A stretch of 23,955 nt of DNA from Candidatus Methanofilum arcanum (lineage in GTDB: Archaea > Halobacteriota > Methanomicrobia > Methanomicrobiales > Methanospirillaceae), in NCBI GenBank assembly GCA_031285085.1, contig JAITWW010000133.1, positions 1 through 23,955 on the forward strand, written 5' to 3'. Positions 7,892 to 14,539 of the stretch are shown here, one piece after another; the first letter of the stretch is position 1, and every line of letters starts with the position of its first letter. The notes under the pieces were generated by a model. The model had not been told where the DNA came from. It saw nothing but the letters and a program-made list of their open reading frames with translations, and made no database searches. Made by a program: the position numbers and the translations under genes.

Positions 7892-7918
7892 TTTATATTA
7901 TCATCTGATAATATATAA
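7892..7918 (+). promoter_or_regulatory. pgi promoter with embedded palindrome
   Basis: TTTATATTA at 7892-7900 is close to the archaeal TATA consensus. Positions 7894-7915 form a palindrome with 10-bp arms (TATATTATCA and TGATAATATA) around a 2-bp centre, so the TATA element sits inside a dyad. A regulator bound there would block TBP. A second TATA-like run, AATATATAA, overlaps the right arm. The gene start lies 46-70 bases downstream. Confidence 0.55.
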
Positions 7919-7963
7919 CTGCACAAGTACGACATGTACACAGCGCTCAGGAGGAGATTTTCT

Positions 7964-8698
7964 TTGAAGCATGTAAAAGAAATAAAAGAAAAACTTGGAA
8001 TCAATGTCATAGATCCAGATCTCCGAACCGGTGCAGATATGCAGTCAGTGATGCGCAATCAAAAAGACTGCAAACCGGATCCAGACTTCATCTGCTATGA
8101 GATGTACAGAGACAGATATGCAACAGAACAGGATCATACCTGGCTTTTAGAACATGATCTCAGATATGATCTCACTGTCATCTTTCCTCGTATTATCTGT
8201 GGAGAGTATAATAAAACAAAAGGACACTACCATCCCCTCTCCTCACATGAATTGACATATCCTGAACTTTACGAGGTTATCTCAGGCCAGGCCATCTATC
8301 TCCTACAAAAAAAAGATCTCTCAGATATTGTTGCAGTGTATGCAAAAGCAGGAGAAGCAGTTCTTATTCCACCAGATTATGGACATGTTACCATTAATCC
8401 AAGCGCTTCTGAGACTCTGATTATGGCAAATATCGTATCATCAAGGTTTACAAGCATCTATGGTGATTATGAAGATCGTTGTGGCGCTGCATATTATTAC
8501 CTTTCAGATGGGACATTTGTGAAAAACGATGCATATCCATATCTAACCTCTCTCCTTCGTACCACCCATGCACACCATATGAACATGCCACAAGTGTTTC
8601 CAAAGAGATCTATTTATTCACTCATTGGAAATGAAAAGGTTGTTCAGTTTTTCCATGATCCAAGCCCCTATCAAGAAGAACTCAAAAACCTCTTCTGA
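7964..8698 (+). CDS. pgi: cupin-type glucose-6-phosphate isomerase
   Basis: Interconverts glucose 6-phosphate and fructose 6-phosphate in the cytoplasm, serving gluconeogenesis, glycogen and sugar-nucleotide supply in a methanogen. This is the archaeal metal-dependent cupin enzyme (the Pyrococcus/Methanosarcina type), not the classical PGI. Counting from the TTG at 7964, the metal-binding set is visible: GHYHP with His88 and His90, a Glu in PELYEV (101-104) and His141 in PPDYGHVTIN. The protein would have 244 residues, longer than the core cupin because of an N-terminal extension. The frame is open from ATG 7934, but AGGAGGAGAT at 7949-7958, nearly the full Shine-Dalgarno consensus, is correctly spaced for TTG 7964. 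ATG 7934 has no such site, and ATG 7970 would be the other choice. A palindromic promoter lies upstream. Confidence 0.9.
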   Translation: MKHVKEIKEKLGINVIDPDLRTGADMQSVMRNQKDCKPDPDFICYEMYRDRYATEQDHTWLLEHDLRYDLTVIFPRIICGEYNKTKGHYHPLSSHELTYPELYEVISGQAIYLLQKKDLSDIVAVYAKAGEAVLIPPDYGHVTINPSASETLIMANIVSSRFTSIYGDYEDRCGAAYYYLSDGTFVKNDAYPYLTSLLRTTHAHHMNMPQVFPKRSIYSLIGNEKVVQFFHDPSPYQEELKNLF

Positions 8699-8722
8699 TT
8701 CTTTTTCTCTCTTTTCTTATTT
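8699..8722 (+). terminator. T-rich terminator after pgi
   Basis: Immediately after the pgi stop the plus strand has several T runs (CTTTTTCTCTCTTTTCTTATTTT), the usual form of an archaeal intrinsic terminator, without a needed hairpin. Confidence 0.45.
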
Positions 8723-8857
8723 TCATTCAAATATGGGAGGGAGCAGCTGTTTGTGTAAAGATGACTGATATGACTCTATCACCCGTATCTCATCTTCAGT
8801 CTGTACAAGCCTATGAGACAAAATAAGTGGGATCACGTAAACAAGAACAGATATCAT
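8723..8857 (-). CDS. possible 44-residue small protein
   Basis: ATG 8857 to TGA 8723-8725 on the minus strand encodes 44 residues. The first half is hydrophobic (MISVLVYVIPLIL) and the second charged and helical (VQTEDEIRVIESYQSSL), ending KQLLPPIFE. The amino acid pattern looks coding, and it lies 78 bases downstream of tRNA-Leu on the same strand. No ribosome binding site is visible, so it would need a leaderless start or be a remnant. I do not recognise a family; it could be a short membrane-anchored peptide. It fills part of the otherwise empty interval between pgi and the tRNA. Confidence 0.35.
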   Translation of the reverse strand: MISVLVYVIPLILSHRLVQTEDEIRVIESYQSSLHKQLLPPIFE

Positions 8858-8935
8858 GGGTTATACGTCAAATGTCATGCACTTCACATGGTTACATAGG
8901 TGTGTATGACATTATGGCTTTCAAAACGAGAAAAA

Positions 8936-9020
8936 TGCGAGGGAAGGGATTTGAACCCTCGGACCCCTGCGGGACCGGATCTTAAGTCCGGCTCATTTGG
9001 CCAAGCTCTGAAACCCTCGC
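8936..9020 (-). tRNA. tRNA-Leu (anticodon TAA)
   Basis: Read on the minus strand, the acceptor arms GCGAGGG and CCCTCGC pair fully. The anticodon arm is CCGGA-CTTAAGA-TCCGG, giving anticodon TAA, which decodes UUA and, by wobble, UUG. A long class II variable arm (CCC-GCA-GGG) and a T arm with loop TTCAAAT follow; the discriminator is A, as expected for leucine. The D stem is short (TCA/TGA), common in Leu tRNAs. CCA is not encoded and there is no intron. Confidence 0.96.
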
Positions 9021-9030
9021 AAAATATGTT

Positions 9031-9046
9031 ACCCTATATTATACAC
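9031..9046 (-). promoter_or_regulatory. tRNA-Leu TATA box
   Basis: On the minus strand GTGTATAATATAGGGT lies about 11-26 bases upstream of the tRNA 5' end, a plausible archaeal TATA position for a tRNA with little or no leader. Confidence 0.4.
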
Positions 9047-9094
9047 ACTCATTGCATATGAATAAAGCGAGTTTTGAATCTGGCGCGAGAATCT

Positions 9095-9114
9095 AAAAAA
9101 GTTTCTATAAAAAA
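9095..9114 (-). terminator. T-tract terminator after carbonic anhydrase
   Basis: Two runs of six A on the plus strand (9095-9100 and 9109-9114) read as T tracts on the minus strand, 11-30 bases beyond the carbonic anhydrase stop. This fits an archaeal oligo-T terminator and separates the gene from tRNA-Leu. Confidence 0.4.
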
Positions 9115-9124
9115 GGATAATGGA

Positions 9125-9712
9125 TTATTCCTCTACCTTGGATACAATCCCTGTTGCCATGTCATAATACAGACCAACAACTGAGATCTTGTTTGCAGCC
9201 AGTGCTGTAGTGATAACAGGGTAGGTACGCAGGTGTTTCAATTGAAAACGGACATTTTCCTTTTCTAACTCACATAGCCACTCAACCTGTGCTGTTGCAT
9301 CATCTGGATATGGCATACGCTCTACTAAGGACACGTAAGCCTGGTGCCCATGATAGATCCAACCGGGAATATATGCATCATGACCGTGATATGATGCCAC
9401 AGCTTTAATTGCACCACAACGTCCATGTCCCAGCACTGCAACCGTTGTGACACCAAGATGGCAGACTGCATACTCCATAACCGTTGCCAGATTCCAATCT
9501 CCAGGGGGAACCATGTTTCCGATGTTTCGATGAACAAAGATCTCGCCTGGTTTTGCTCCAAATATCAGCTCTGGGGGAACACGGGAGTCTGCACAAGCAA
9601 TAACAAGGGTGTGTGGACTCTGCCCTTTCAAACAATCTGCAAACTTACTTCCATCTTGAAACACTTCTGAGACAAAACGTGCATTTCCTTCTAATAATCT
9701 TTCAACAGACAT
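9125..9712 (-). CDS. beta-class carbonic anhydrase
   Basis: A cytoplasmic zinc enzyme interconverting CO2 and bicarbonate, in a methanogen probably supplying CO2 or bicarbonate for reduction or carboxylation. At 195 residues it is the usual length. The zinc and catalytic residues are all present: Cys40, Asp42 and Arg44 in CADSRVP, and His96 and Cys99 in LGHGRCGA. The segment HRNIGNMVPP (61-70) is also typical of the family. AGGT lies 7 bases before ATG 9712. It has an own promoter region of about 77 bases shared with the 3' end of purF, including a 14-bp palindrome. This is a different family from the gamma-class Cam enzyme of Methanosarcina. Confidence 0.95.
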   Translation of the reverse strand: MSVERLLEGNARFVSEVFQDGSKFADCLKGQSPHTLVIACADSRVPPELIFGAKPGEIFVHRNIGNMVPPGDWNLATVMEYAVCHLGVTTVAVLGHGRCGAIKAVASYHGHDAYIPGWIYHGHQAYVSLVERMPYPDDATAQVEWLCELEKENVRFQLKHLRTYPVITTALAANKISVVGLYYDMATGIVSKVEE

Positions 9713-9772
9713 ACAAATTACCTATATCACAAGGTATTATATGGTAAAAACTATGTGGATATGAATGGCCTC

Positions 9773-9786
9773 TACATGTACATGTA
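9773..9786. promoter_or_regulatory. perfect 14-bp palindrome between purF and carbonic anhydrase
   Basis: TACATGTACATGTA is a perfect dyad just after the purF stop codon and about 60-75 bases upstream of the carbonic anhydrase start; another ACATGTA overlaps the purF stop at 9792-9798. It may be a regulator site for the carbonic anhydrase promoter. A weak RNA hairpin at the purF 3' end is the alternative. Confidence 0.35.
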
Positions 9787-9789
9787 TGT

Positions 9790-11178
9790 TCACATGTATT
9801 GTATCGTCGTTCGTTTACAGGGTTTTCTTCCAACAGGAAATGGGTACGTACCGGTAACGCAGCCAGTGCACAGATCTGTTTCTGCAATGCCAATTGCATC
9901 AACTAAGGCATTCAGGGAGGCATAATGCAGTGATGTCGCACCAATTTGTTTACAGATCTCATCACACTCTTTTTCACTTCCAATCAGCTGATCACGTGTT
10001 GCCATATCAACCCCAAAATAACATGGCTCCTTGATAATGGGAGAACCAATGCGCATATGCACTTCTGCTGCGCCAGCGTGTCGAACCGATTCTACAATCA
10101 TACGGGAGGTTGTTCCACGCACAATAGAATCATCAACCAAAATAACGGCACGATCACGCACGTGCTGGGAGATTGGATTTAACTTGATTCGAACTGATCT
10201 CTCTCGCATCTCCTGGCTTGGCATAATGAATGTTCTTCCCATATATCGGTTTTTAATAAGGCATTCAACAAATGAGATGTTTGACTGCTCTGAGTACCCA
10301 ACTGCGTATGCTGTTCCTGAATCTGGAATGGTACAGACAATATCAGCATCAACAGGAGCCTCTTGTGCAAGTGATGAACCAATAGAGCGACGGACATCGT
10401 ACACTAATGCTCCATCAATAACTGAATCTGAGCGCGCAAAGTAGATGTACTCAAAAATACAATACGCATAATGTTCTGCTTTTGCACACTCCACAAAACG
10501 AATGGTTCTGTTTTGATCAACGTGAATCATCTCTCCTGGAAGGATATCGCGCTCAAATGTTCCACCAATTCCTTCGACGGCAACGCTTTCAGATGCGACA
10601 ATAAGCCCTCCCTCTGCTGTTTTTCCAAACCCAAGAGGTCGAAGACCAAAGGGGTCACGAAATGCATACAGTTCGCCATCAATAAGAAGCACAACAGAGT
10701 ATGATCCTTCAATGATGCGCATACACCTTCGAACAGCATCCTCAATAGTGTGATTCTGTAACAACTCATCAATAATGATCTTTGAGATAATCTCTGTGTC
10801 AGAGGTTGTCAAAAAGATCTGCCCTTTTTCCTCAAACATGTCGCGCAGTGTGGTGTAATTCGTGATATTACCATTGTGCGCCAGCGCAATATGATGACTT
10901 TTGAAAGTAAAGAAAAAGGGCTGAATGTTCTCAGCGGTACTACATCCGGTTGTTGGGTATCGTACATGCCCAATACCGACGGTTCCTGTTAATTTCTTGA
11001 GAGTATCTTCATCAAAGATAGATGAGACAAGACCCTGTTTGCGATGTGTTACCATCGGACCATAATCTGTTGTTACAATGCCTGCGCTATCCTGTCCTCG
11101 ATGTTGAAGCGCATACAGAGCGCAATAAAGAGAGTATGATACGTCGGCAGAACTTACAATGCCAACGATACCGCACAT
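9790..11178 (-). CDS. purF: amidophosphoribosyltransferase
   Basis: Makes 5-phosphoribosylamine from PRPP and glutamine, the first step of purine synthesis, in the cytoplasm. The 462 residues begin MCGIVGI, so Cys2 is the N-terminal glutaminase nucleophile and no propeptide is present. The glutaminase domain (ALQHRGQDSAGI, HVRYPTTG, LAHNGN) fills the first half. The PRPP-binding loop VILVDDSIVRGTT follows at about 340-355. A C-terminal CTGCVTGTYP, with a further Cys in the middle of the protein, suggests the 4Fe-4S (Bacillus-like) type. The gene follows L37e after 30 bases on the same strand and is probably co-transcribed, though it lacks a clear ribosome binding site. A palindrome follows its stop. 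Confidence 0.97.
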   Translation of the reverse strand: MCGIVGIVSSADVSYSLYCALYALQHRGQDSAGIVTTDYGPMVTHRKQGLVSSIFDEDTLKKLTGTVGIGHVRYPTTGCSTAENIQPFFFTFKSHHIALAHNGNITNYTTLRDMFEEKGQIFLTTSDTEIISKIIIDELLQNHTIEDAVRRCMRIIEGSYSVVLLIDGELYAFRDPFGLRPLGFGKTAEGGLIVASESVAVEGIGGTFERDILPGEMIHVDQNRTIRFVECAKAEHYAYCIFEYIYFARSDSVIDGALVYDVRRSIGSSLAQEAPVDADIVCTIPDSGTAYAVGYSEQSNISFVECLIKNRYMGRTFIMPSQEMRERSVRIKLNPISQHVRDRAVILVDDSIVRGTTSRMIVESVRHAGAAEVHMRIGSPIIKEPCYFGVDMATRDQLIGSEKECDEICKQIGATSLHYASLNALVDAIGIAETDLCTGCVTGTYPFPVGRKPCKRTTIQYM

Positions 11179-11208
11179 AATAAAACCAAATAGATTATTG
11201 TTTGAATG

Positions 11209-11391
11209 CTAATGAGTTGCAACTTTTGGACGTTTATTTATCCAGCGGTAGCTTCGAATTCTGCTGCTTCTGCCAAAACCACAGGATGCACAGATCTTGT
11301 GACGCTTGTGATATGACATCTTTCCACAACGCCTACATGTAATGTGTGTCTGTGTCTGGCGCTTTCCTCGTGACGGTGTACCCTTTGACAT
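11209..11391 (-). CDS. rpl37e: 50S ribosomal protein L37e
   Basis: A small zinc-binding protein of the large archaeal ribosomal subunit. Its 60 residues are the normal length, with the zinc knuckle CRRCGKMSYHKRHKICASCG (Cys19, Cys22, Cys34, Cys37) and the basic flanks typical of L37e (start SKGTPSRGKRQ). AGGAGGGAT directly precedes ATG 11391, a strong ribosome binding site. It lies 52 bases downstream of the LSm gene, an arrangement conserved in many archaea, and is followed by purF. Confidence 0.97.
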   Translation of the reverse strand: MSKGTPSRGKRQTQTHITCRRCGKMSYHKRHKICASCGFGRSSRIRSYRWINKRPKVATH

Positions 11392-11443
11392 GAATCCCTC
11401 CTATCAATCTTACTTTTGCGTTTAAAATTTATCCTTCAAAGTT

Positions 11444-11662
11444 TTATGGGGAGATATAGATCACATTATCGCCACGGATAATGATAGTTCCTACTTGCTT
11501 CATCTCTCCTTCGATCTCTTCCTCAGCCTGGTCAAGGACAAGGTTCATGTGTACGTCATATCCTTGAAGTACGCCGCGAATTTCACGTCCACTTTTTAAG
11601 GAAACAAGTACTGGTTCGCGATTCAGGACCTGATCTAAAATGTCTAAAGGTCTTTTTGTCAT
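11444..11662 (-). CDS. Sm-like archaeal RNA-binding protein (LSm/SmAP)
   Basis: A 72-residue archaeal Sm protein that should form a heptameric ring binding U-rich RNA, with a role in RNA metabolism. The Sm1 motif (PVLVSLKSGREIRGVLQGYDVHMNLVLDQAEE) and the Sm2 motif (IIIRGDNVIYISP) are intact. The frame is open 11 codons further to 11695, but AGGA lies 7 bases before the ATG at 11662, and MTKRPLDILDQVL is the usual family N-terminus. It heads the LSm-L37e-purF run. Its promoter lies in the 299-bp divergent gap shared with nadX. Confidence 0.95.
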   Translation of the reverse strand: MTKRPLDILDQVLNREPVLVSLKSGREIRGVLQGYDVHMNLVLDQAEEEIEGEMKQVGTIIIRGDNVIYISP

Positions 11663-11930
11663 CTTTTTTCCTGTCTTGTTTGTACAAGCAAACAACGTTT
11701 CATAGCTGTGTACCTGTCATTTTCCCTTGTCACTAGTACGATCCCAGAGACAAGATGTTTGTCTTTATTATATGTTTAAATAATACTTAAACGATTCCGG
11801 ATCATCTTTTTAAGTATATGTTCAAATGAGGTGGAAATTATCATTTGTTTTCTTATTTTACGTCATATATCCTTTTTAAAAGGAGGACTCTATTCATATC
11901 TACAGCAGATGAGAGTGATACATAACAGAG

Positions 11931-11942
11931 AGGATAAATAAT
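11931..11942 (+). promoter_or_regulatory. nadX TATA box, leaderless transcript likely
   Basis: AGGATAAATAAT sits 20-31 bases before ATG 11962, the distance expected from TATA box to transcription start. No ribosome binding site precedes the ATG, so transcription probably starts at or within a few bases of the start codon. Elsewhere in the 11663-11961 gap, GTTTAA and TTAAAC (11774-11779 and 11787-11792) form a weak dyad, and AAAAGGAGGA at 11877-11886 is a strong Shine-Dalgarno match with no start codon at the proper spacing. Confidence 0.45.
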
Positions 11943-11961
11943 CCAAGAATATATAATATGC

Positions 11962-12720
11962 ATGGTACGAATCGGGCTTCTTGGTTGTGGCAATGTAGGA
12001 AAGATCGTTGCCGATCATCAGGAAGGATTCACGGTCGTTTCGATCTTCGATAAAATCTTTGAGGCAGCCTCAGAAATTGCCACTATCGCTCATGCAACTC
12101 CATACTCTGACTTTGAAGCATTTATTCAAGGCCCATTTGAGTTATGCGTAGAAGCAGCTTCTGTAGAAGCAGTACAAACATATGGATGTCGAGCGCTTGA
12201 ATGTGGTAAGGATTTAGTAGTCTTGAGTGTAGGTGCCCTCGCGGATCCCACATTTCGAAAGATGATCTGTGATACGGCCCGGGCGCATAAAAGAAAGATC
12301 CACGTGCCGAGTGGAGCAATTATGGGACTTGATAATCTTAAAATTGGGCAGATCTCAAAACTTCACTCAGTAACCCTTCGTACGACAAAGCCACCAAGTA
12401 GCCTTGGACTTACGACCTCTACTCGAGAGTTGTTGTTTGCAGGAAGTGCCACTGAATGCATTGCACATTATCCAAAAAATACAAATGTTTCCATTGCACT
12501 TGAGCTGGCTACAGATCATGATGTGCAAGTCGAGCTCTGGGTAGATCCCACTGTATCCCAGAATACCCATGAGATAGTAGCATCTGGTGAGTTTGGAGAG
12601 ATATATAGTAAAATAACAAATCTTCCTTCTCCAAAAAATCCTGCAACGAGCTATCTTGCTGCGCTTTCCATTTTAGCGCTTCTGAAAGCATATGACGATC
12701 CACTCGTGATTGGTACATAA
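11962..12720 (+). CDS. nadX: L-aspartate dehydrogenase
   Basis: Oxidises L-aspartate with NAD(P)+ to iminoaspartate, the substrate of quinolinate synthase in NAD synthesis; archaeal and some bacterial genomes use it in place of aspartate oxidase NadB. The 252 residues start with a Rossmann site (IGLLGCGNVGK, 4-14). The characteristic VPSGAIMGLDNLK (about 114-126), YPKNTNVSIAL (about 173-183) and NPATSYLAALS (near 230) follow. An in-frame stop at 11935 rules out an upstream start. nadA and nadC are not next to it here, unlike in many methanogens. Confidence 0.95.
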   Translation: MVRIGLLGCGNVGKIVADHQEGFTVVSIFDKIFEAASEIATIAHATPYSDFEAFIQGPFELCVEAASVEAVQTYGCRALECGKDLVVLSVGALADPTFRKMICDTARAHKRKIHVPSGAIMGLDNLKIGQISKLHSVTLRTTKPPSSLGLTTSTRELLFAGSATECIAHYPKNTNVSIALELATDHDVQVELWVDPTVSQNTHEIVASGEFGEIYSKITNLPSPKNPATSYLAALSILALLKAYDDPLVIGT

Positions 12721-12808
12721 AATTCTCATAATTATGCTTTGTTTTGGAGTAGCTGTGTGAAAAACGAGTAATTACAGAGACAACAACTTTCAATATGTTT
12801 GTGTATCT

Positions 12809-12904
12809 ATGAGTGGCTGCCCTGACGATACAAGCACGTATTCAATATCAATTGAACATACAAGAGCACTCCTGTGTATGATTTCGTACCAGAGAGTTAA
12901 ATGA
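12809..12904 (+). CDS. possible 31-residue ORF downstream of nadX
   Basis: In the gap between convergent nadX and the 12910 gene, ATG 12809 to TGA 12902-12904 reads MSGCPDDTSTYSISIE and onward. The same frame stays open upstream to a TGA near 12758. The composition looks coding, but there is no ribosome binding site or promoter. It may be a remnant. Confidence 0.18.
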   Translation: MSGCPDDTSTYSISIEHTRALLCMISYQRVK

Positions 12905-12909
12905 GCGAT

Positions 12910-13374
12910 TTACTTGGATTCTTTCAGAATATGGGCAGTAATCCTTTCTGCTCCCTGAATTGTCATGCTCAACACATCTTGCCAGAGTCTTTCTCTCTCT
13001 TCCGGTTCAAGGTTATATCGCATTGATATCTCAGCAACTTCAACCGCCCGTGTAGCCAGGCTTTCACATAAGATATACTGGTTTTTGATCCGCTCTTGTT
13101 CTGGATCTGTTCTCTTATATCCTCCAGTTCGCGTTTGTTTTGTGGATGGGTTCTGTTGCTTTACGTTTCCGTTTTCATCGACTTCGAAAATGGCGGAAAT
13201 CGCATCTCCTTGAAAAGATAATTTGACAAGTGCCCCATCTGGAATCTTATTTTTGAAGCTTTCTGCTCGTTCAGATACCTTCAGCCACTCCTCTTCTCCA
13301 GATGCCATCTTGATCTTAGCTTTACCTGGCCCTTTTTCAATCATGGAGATTTTCCATGTCTGTGCTTCTGCCAT
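12910..13374 (-). CDS. hypothetical protein, beta-barrel-like N-terminus and helical C-terminus
   Basis: 154 residues, not recognised as a named family. The first 65 or so residues are rich in alternating hydrophobic positions (WKISMIEKGPGKAKIK, DGALVKLSFQGDAISAIFEV), suggesting a small beta-barrel such as an OB or SH3 fold. A basic, proline- and glutamine-containing linker (QQNPSTKQTRTGGYKRTD) follows. The C-terminal 65 residues are helical (ERIKNQYILCESLATRAVEVAE), resembling the tail of some phage and archaeal single-stranded-DNA-associated proteins, which is a weak resemblance. There is no signal peptide. GAGG lies 6 bases before ATG 13374. The gene stands alone between nadX (convergent) and a secreted-protein gene on the same strand. 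A nucleic-acid-binding role is only a guess. Confidence 0.75.
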   Translation of the reverse strand: MAEAQTWKISMIEKGPGKAKIKMASGEEEWLKVSERAESFKNKIPDGALVKLSFQGDAISAIFEVDENGNVKQQNPSTKQTRTGGYKRTDPEQERIKNQYILCESLATRAVEVAEISMRYNLEPEERERLWQDVLSMTIQGAERITAHILKESK

Positions 13375-13498
13375 CTGTATCCTCTGATCTGATATACTCC
13401 TTCATTGTTGTCATGGCTCTATTCGTGGGTCCCACATAGAGAGGACAACCAAGTGTAGTTACTATGGTATGGGGCTCCTCTCGAATAAAGATACCATG
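13337..13498 (-). other. open frame overlapping the start of the 12910-13374 gene
   Basis: The minus strand is open for 53 codons from just after TAG 13499-13501 to TGA 13337-13339 and reads like real protein (IFIREEPHTIVTTLG, CPLYVGPTNRAMTTM). No ATG or strong start lies at its N-terminal end; an internal GTG (VGPTNRAM) and ATGs exist. It overlaps the downstream gene by 38 bases. It may be a small gene with an unusual start, a decayed gene, or chance. Confidence 0.25.
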
Positions 13499-13504
13499 CT
13501 ATTC

Positions 13505-13523
13505 AAAAAAACACATAGAAAAA
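13505..13523 (-). terminator. T-tract terminator after the secreted protein gene
   Basis: A7 (13505-13511) and A5 (13519-13523) on the plus strand read as T tracts 13-31 bases beyond the stop of the minus-strand gene at 13536, consistent with archaeal oligo-T termination. Confidence 0.4.
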
Positions 13524-13535
13524 GAGGTATGCAGC

Positions 13536-14267
13536 TTATGCTGCAGCTTCGAGAAGGGTTGGCAGAGTAACAATGATTGAGACATTCTGAATTGGTTGTG
13601 GACCTGTGATCCCCATATCTGTCTCAGTCTCACAATCCAAGTATGAAGTCTCACCACTGAGGAAGGTTACAGCTATTCCAGAACCATCCTCTCTTTCAAA
13701 GTATGAGATCTCCTGACCTGGTATAAGTGTTTCAGATATAACCTCTGATCCTTCGCTGGAAATAGAGACTACAACAGATGTTGCCTGACAGACCGTACCG
13801 GTACATGCTTCACAATCTGCTGTCATATCATCATATGAGACAACATAGTCTGCTGCAAGGGGAGCAATGTCAAGCAAACCAACATCTCCAAACAATGCTT
13901 TGATGGAGATACTTCCATCCTCTTCTTCGATGATTGGTGCAAATGCTGACCACTCTGTGCTTTCAAAGCCTCCATAGCTCTTGCCAATGATCGGATCTCC
14001 AACCTCGACAACATCATACACAGAAACATCCTGAATATTGGAAGAAACAATCTCAGAGATCTCAAAATCTATCTCATTAAATCCGCAGCTTGGTTCTGCT
14101 TCAGTGAAGTCACACTCATAGCTGCTCTCAATCTCTACAGATATCGTATCATCGTCAATGGCAGTAACGGTTCCTTTCCAGGTTGGCTCGTAGACAGCAG
14201 CAAGCGTTGGGGCTGCAAAAAGCATACCAAAAAGCATCCCAATAAAAATAAATTCACATGTCTTCAT
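13536..14267 (-). CDS. secreted acidic hypothetical protein
   Basis: 243 residues with a clear signal peptide (MKTCEFIFIGMLFGMLFAAPTLAA, cleavage likely after about residue 24). The mature part is very acidic and rich in Thr, Ser and Ile, with several cysteines, two of them in the close group CEACTGTVC (about 150-160). This is typical of exported archaeal surface proteins with a beta-sandwich character. The N-terminal WKGTVTAIDDDTISVEIE looks like a small beta-barrel. There is no C-terminal anchor or PGF-CTERM/LPXTG-like motif, so it may be freely released or held by other surface proteins. GGAG lies 8 bases before ATG 14267. I do not recognise a family. Confidence 0.78.
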   Translation of the reverse strand: MKTCEFIFIGMLFGMLFAAPTLAAVYEPTWKGTVTAIDDDTISVEIESSYECDFTEAEPSCGFNEIDFEISEIVSSNIQDVSVYDVVEVGDPIIGKSYGGFESTEWSAFAPIIEEEDGSISIKALFGDVGLLDIAPLAADYVVSYDDMTADCEACTGTVCQATSVVVSISSEGSEVISETLIPGQEISYFEREDGSGIAVTFLSGETSYLDCETETDMGITGPQPIQNVSIIVTLPTLLEAAA

Positions 14268-14539
14268 AATAACTTCTCCAGTCCCATTTCATTTTTGTGT
14301 ATTAAATGCTTGTGCTCAAATGCTGTGTTGCATAATCACTAAGTTTGGAAAAAATAATGATTTTTTGGCTTTCATCTCTATTTACTCAAGGGGTACAGTT
14401 TTCTTCTCAAAAAAATATTATATTATATGAAACATATTTTTGTATATCTCTTGTTTCAACCCACAATGAGAAACTCAAAACAATCACGTACTTCAATGAT
14501 AACACCATATACGTACGGGCAATATTACGGATAATCTGC

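Noticed and set aside
11834..11880. 17-codon hydrophobic ORF upstream of nadX
   Set aside because: Too short, without a ribosome binding site; the nearby AGGAGG lies after it.
14345..14539. 65-codon N-terminal extension of the AAA ATPase
   Set aside because: AT-rich, no family similarity, and it contains a TATA-like box 30 bases before ATG 14540.
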